6,901 nucleotides of DNA from an uncultured Clostridia bacterium (GTDB taxonomy: Bacteria > Bacillota_A > Clostridia > Christensenellales > Aristaeellaceae), in assembly GCA_947165745.1 (NCBI GenBank), contig CAMVBO010000091.1:1-6901 (forward strand), read 5' to 3'. The first letter of the stretch is position 1, and each line of letters starts with the position of its first letter. Under the pieces are notes generated by a model. It saw nothing but the letters and a program-made list of their open reading frames with translations. It searched no databases and had not been told where the DNA came from. The translations under genes and the position numbers were made by a program. Below, piece after piece: positions 6,225-6,901 of the stretch.

Positions 6225-6901
6225 CCGCACCCATCCTCTTCATCGTCATTCCCTGTTACAACGAGCAGGAGGCGCTGCCCATCACGGCGAAGCGGCTCAC
6301 GGAGCTGACGGACGACATGATTTCAAAATCGATCATCGCCCCGGAAAGCCGCATCGTGCTGGTGGACGATGGAAGCAAAGATGAAACCTGGCGCGTGATC
6401 AGCGGCCTGCACGCGGCGGACGGCCGATTCGAGGGCGTGAAGCTGGCCCACAACGCCGGGCACATGAACGCGCTATGGGCGGGCATGACGCTGTCGGCCC
6501 AGCGCTGCGACTGCGTGATCACCATCGACGCGGACCTGCAGGACGACGTGAACGCCATGTACGGTTTCCTGGAGGAATTCAAAAAGGGCGCGGACGTGGT
6601 GTCCGGCGTGCGCGCGAGCCGCAGCAAGGACACCTGGTTCAAGCGTACCACGGCCCAGGGCTTTTACAGGTTCATGGCCAAGCTGGGCGTGGAGATGGTC
6701 TACAACCACGCCGACTATCGGCTGCTCAGCCGCCGGGCGCTGGAGGCGCTTTTGTCCTTCGGGGAAGTGAACATGTTTTTGAGGGGCATGGTGCCCATGC
6801 TGGGCTTCAAAACCGCCCAGGTGTATTACGAGCGCGGCGAGCGCGTGGCGGGGGAGAGCAAGTACCCGCTGAAGAAGATGATCGCCTTCGCCATGGAGGG
6901 C
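6221..6901 (+). CDS. GT2 polyprenyl-phosphate glycosyltransferase, CsbB/GtrB class (3' end outside window)
   Basis: The first 227 residues of a family 2 glycosyltransferase of the DPM1-like branch (CsbB, GtrB, YkoT), which are usually about 310-340 residues. These enzymes transfer a sugar from a nucleotide sugar to undecaprenyl phosphate at the inner membrane face. Motifs in order are IPCYNE (10-15), VDDGSKDETW (48-57), AHNAGHMNALWAG (76-88), the metal-binding IDADLQDD (102-109), the acceptor-region NHADYRLLSRRALEAL (162-177), MFLRGMVPMLGF (185-196) and GESKYPLKKM (211-220). The last motif normally sits just before the two C-terminal membrane helices, which would lie beyond the right edge. 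The GHM at 81-83 replaces the more usual GHQ. Placement after a YfhO-type GT-C gene matches the known CsbB/YfhO partnership. Class is very secure; donor sugar and paralogue name are not, so no symbol is given. Confidence 0.95.
   Translation, partial: MTAPILFIVIPCYNEQEALPITAKRLTELTDDMISKSIIAPESRIVLVDDGSKDETWRVISGLHAADGRFEGVKLAHNAGHMNALWAGMTLSAQRCDCVITIDADLQDDVNAMYGFLEEFKKGADVVSGVRASRSKDTWFKRTTAQGFYRFMAKLGVEMVYNHADYRLLSRRALEALLSFGEVNMFLRGMVPMLGFKTAQVYYERGERVAGESKYPLKKMIAFAMEG

Noticed and set aside
4194..6230. Two long minus-strand frames (about 320 and 344 codons) opposite the 627-residue gene
   Set aside because: They are antisense to a well-supported membrane protein in GC-rich DNA, rich in Arg/His/Gln/Pro with no recognisable domain, and lack good ribosome-binding sites. 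They are typical shadow frames.

Overview
The window reads as a Gram-positive, Firmicutes-type chromosome segment, most likely a GC-rich member of the Clostridia. The evidence is strong purine Shine-Dalgarno sites (AGGGAGG), a clostridial-looking DnaE C-terminus, and a YfhO-family protein together with a CsbB-type glycosyltransferase. The genus cannot be fixed from the sequence. All genes are on the + strand and tightly packed. There are no RNA genes, CRISPR arrays or insertion sequences, and no intergenic stretch longer than about 35 bases. I see no convincing promoter or rho-independent terminator.

Layout. Bases 1-1539 are the 3' part of dnaE, the replicative DNA polymerase III alpha subunit. 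It contains the tandem helix-hairpin-helix region, an internal clamp-binding motif, the OB fold, a long low-complexity linker with an 18-base palindromic repeat, and the C-terminal domain. After a 27-base gap comes a 912-residue YfhO-family multi-pass membrane protein (1567-4305). Its stop overlaps the start of a second large multi-pass membrane protein of 627 residues (4302-6185), probably another GT-C-type transferase. After a 35-base gap holding a possible 8-codon leader, a GT2 polyprenyl-phosphate glycosyltransferase of the CsbB/GtrB class begins at 6221 and runs off the window.

How the genes may work together. In the known CsbB/YfhO (Bacillus) and GtlA/GtlB (Listeria) arrangement, the GT2 enzyme loads a sugar onto undecaprenyl phosphate at the inner membrane face. 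A flippase, not seen here, turns it over, and the YfhO-like GT-C protein attaches the sugar to an envelope polymer outside. The cassette therefore looks like an extracytoplasmic glycosylation system with two candidate outer-face transferases and one donor-making enzyme. Sugar and acceptor cannot be read from the sequence.

Points worth a second look are the palindromic minisatellite inside dnaE, the lower GC content of the yfhO gene relative to both flanks, the identical 12-base sequence at the stop codons of dnaE and yfhO that brackets that gene, and the mini-ORF whose stop overlaps the GT2 start.
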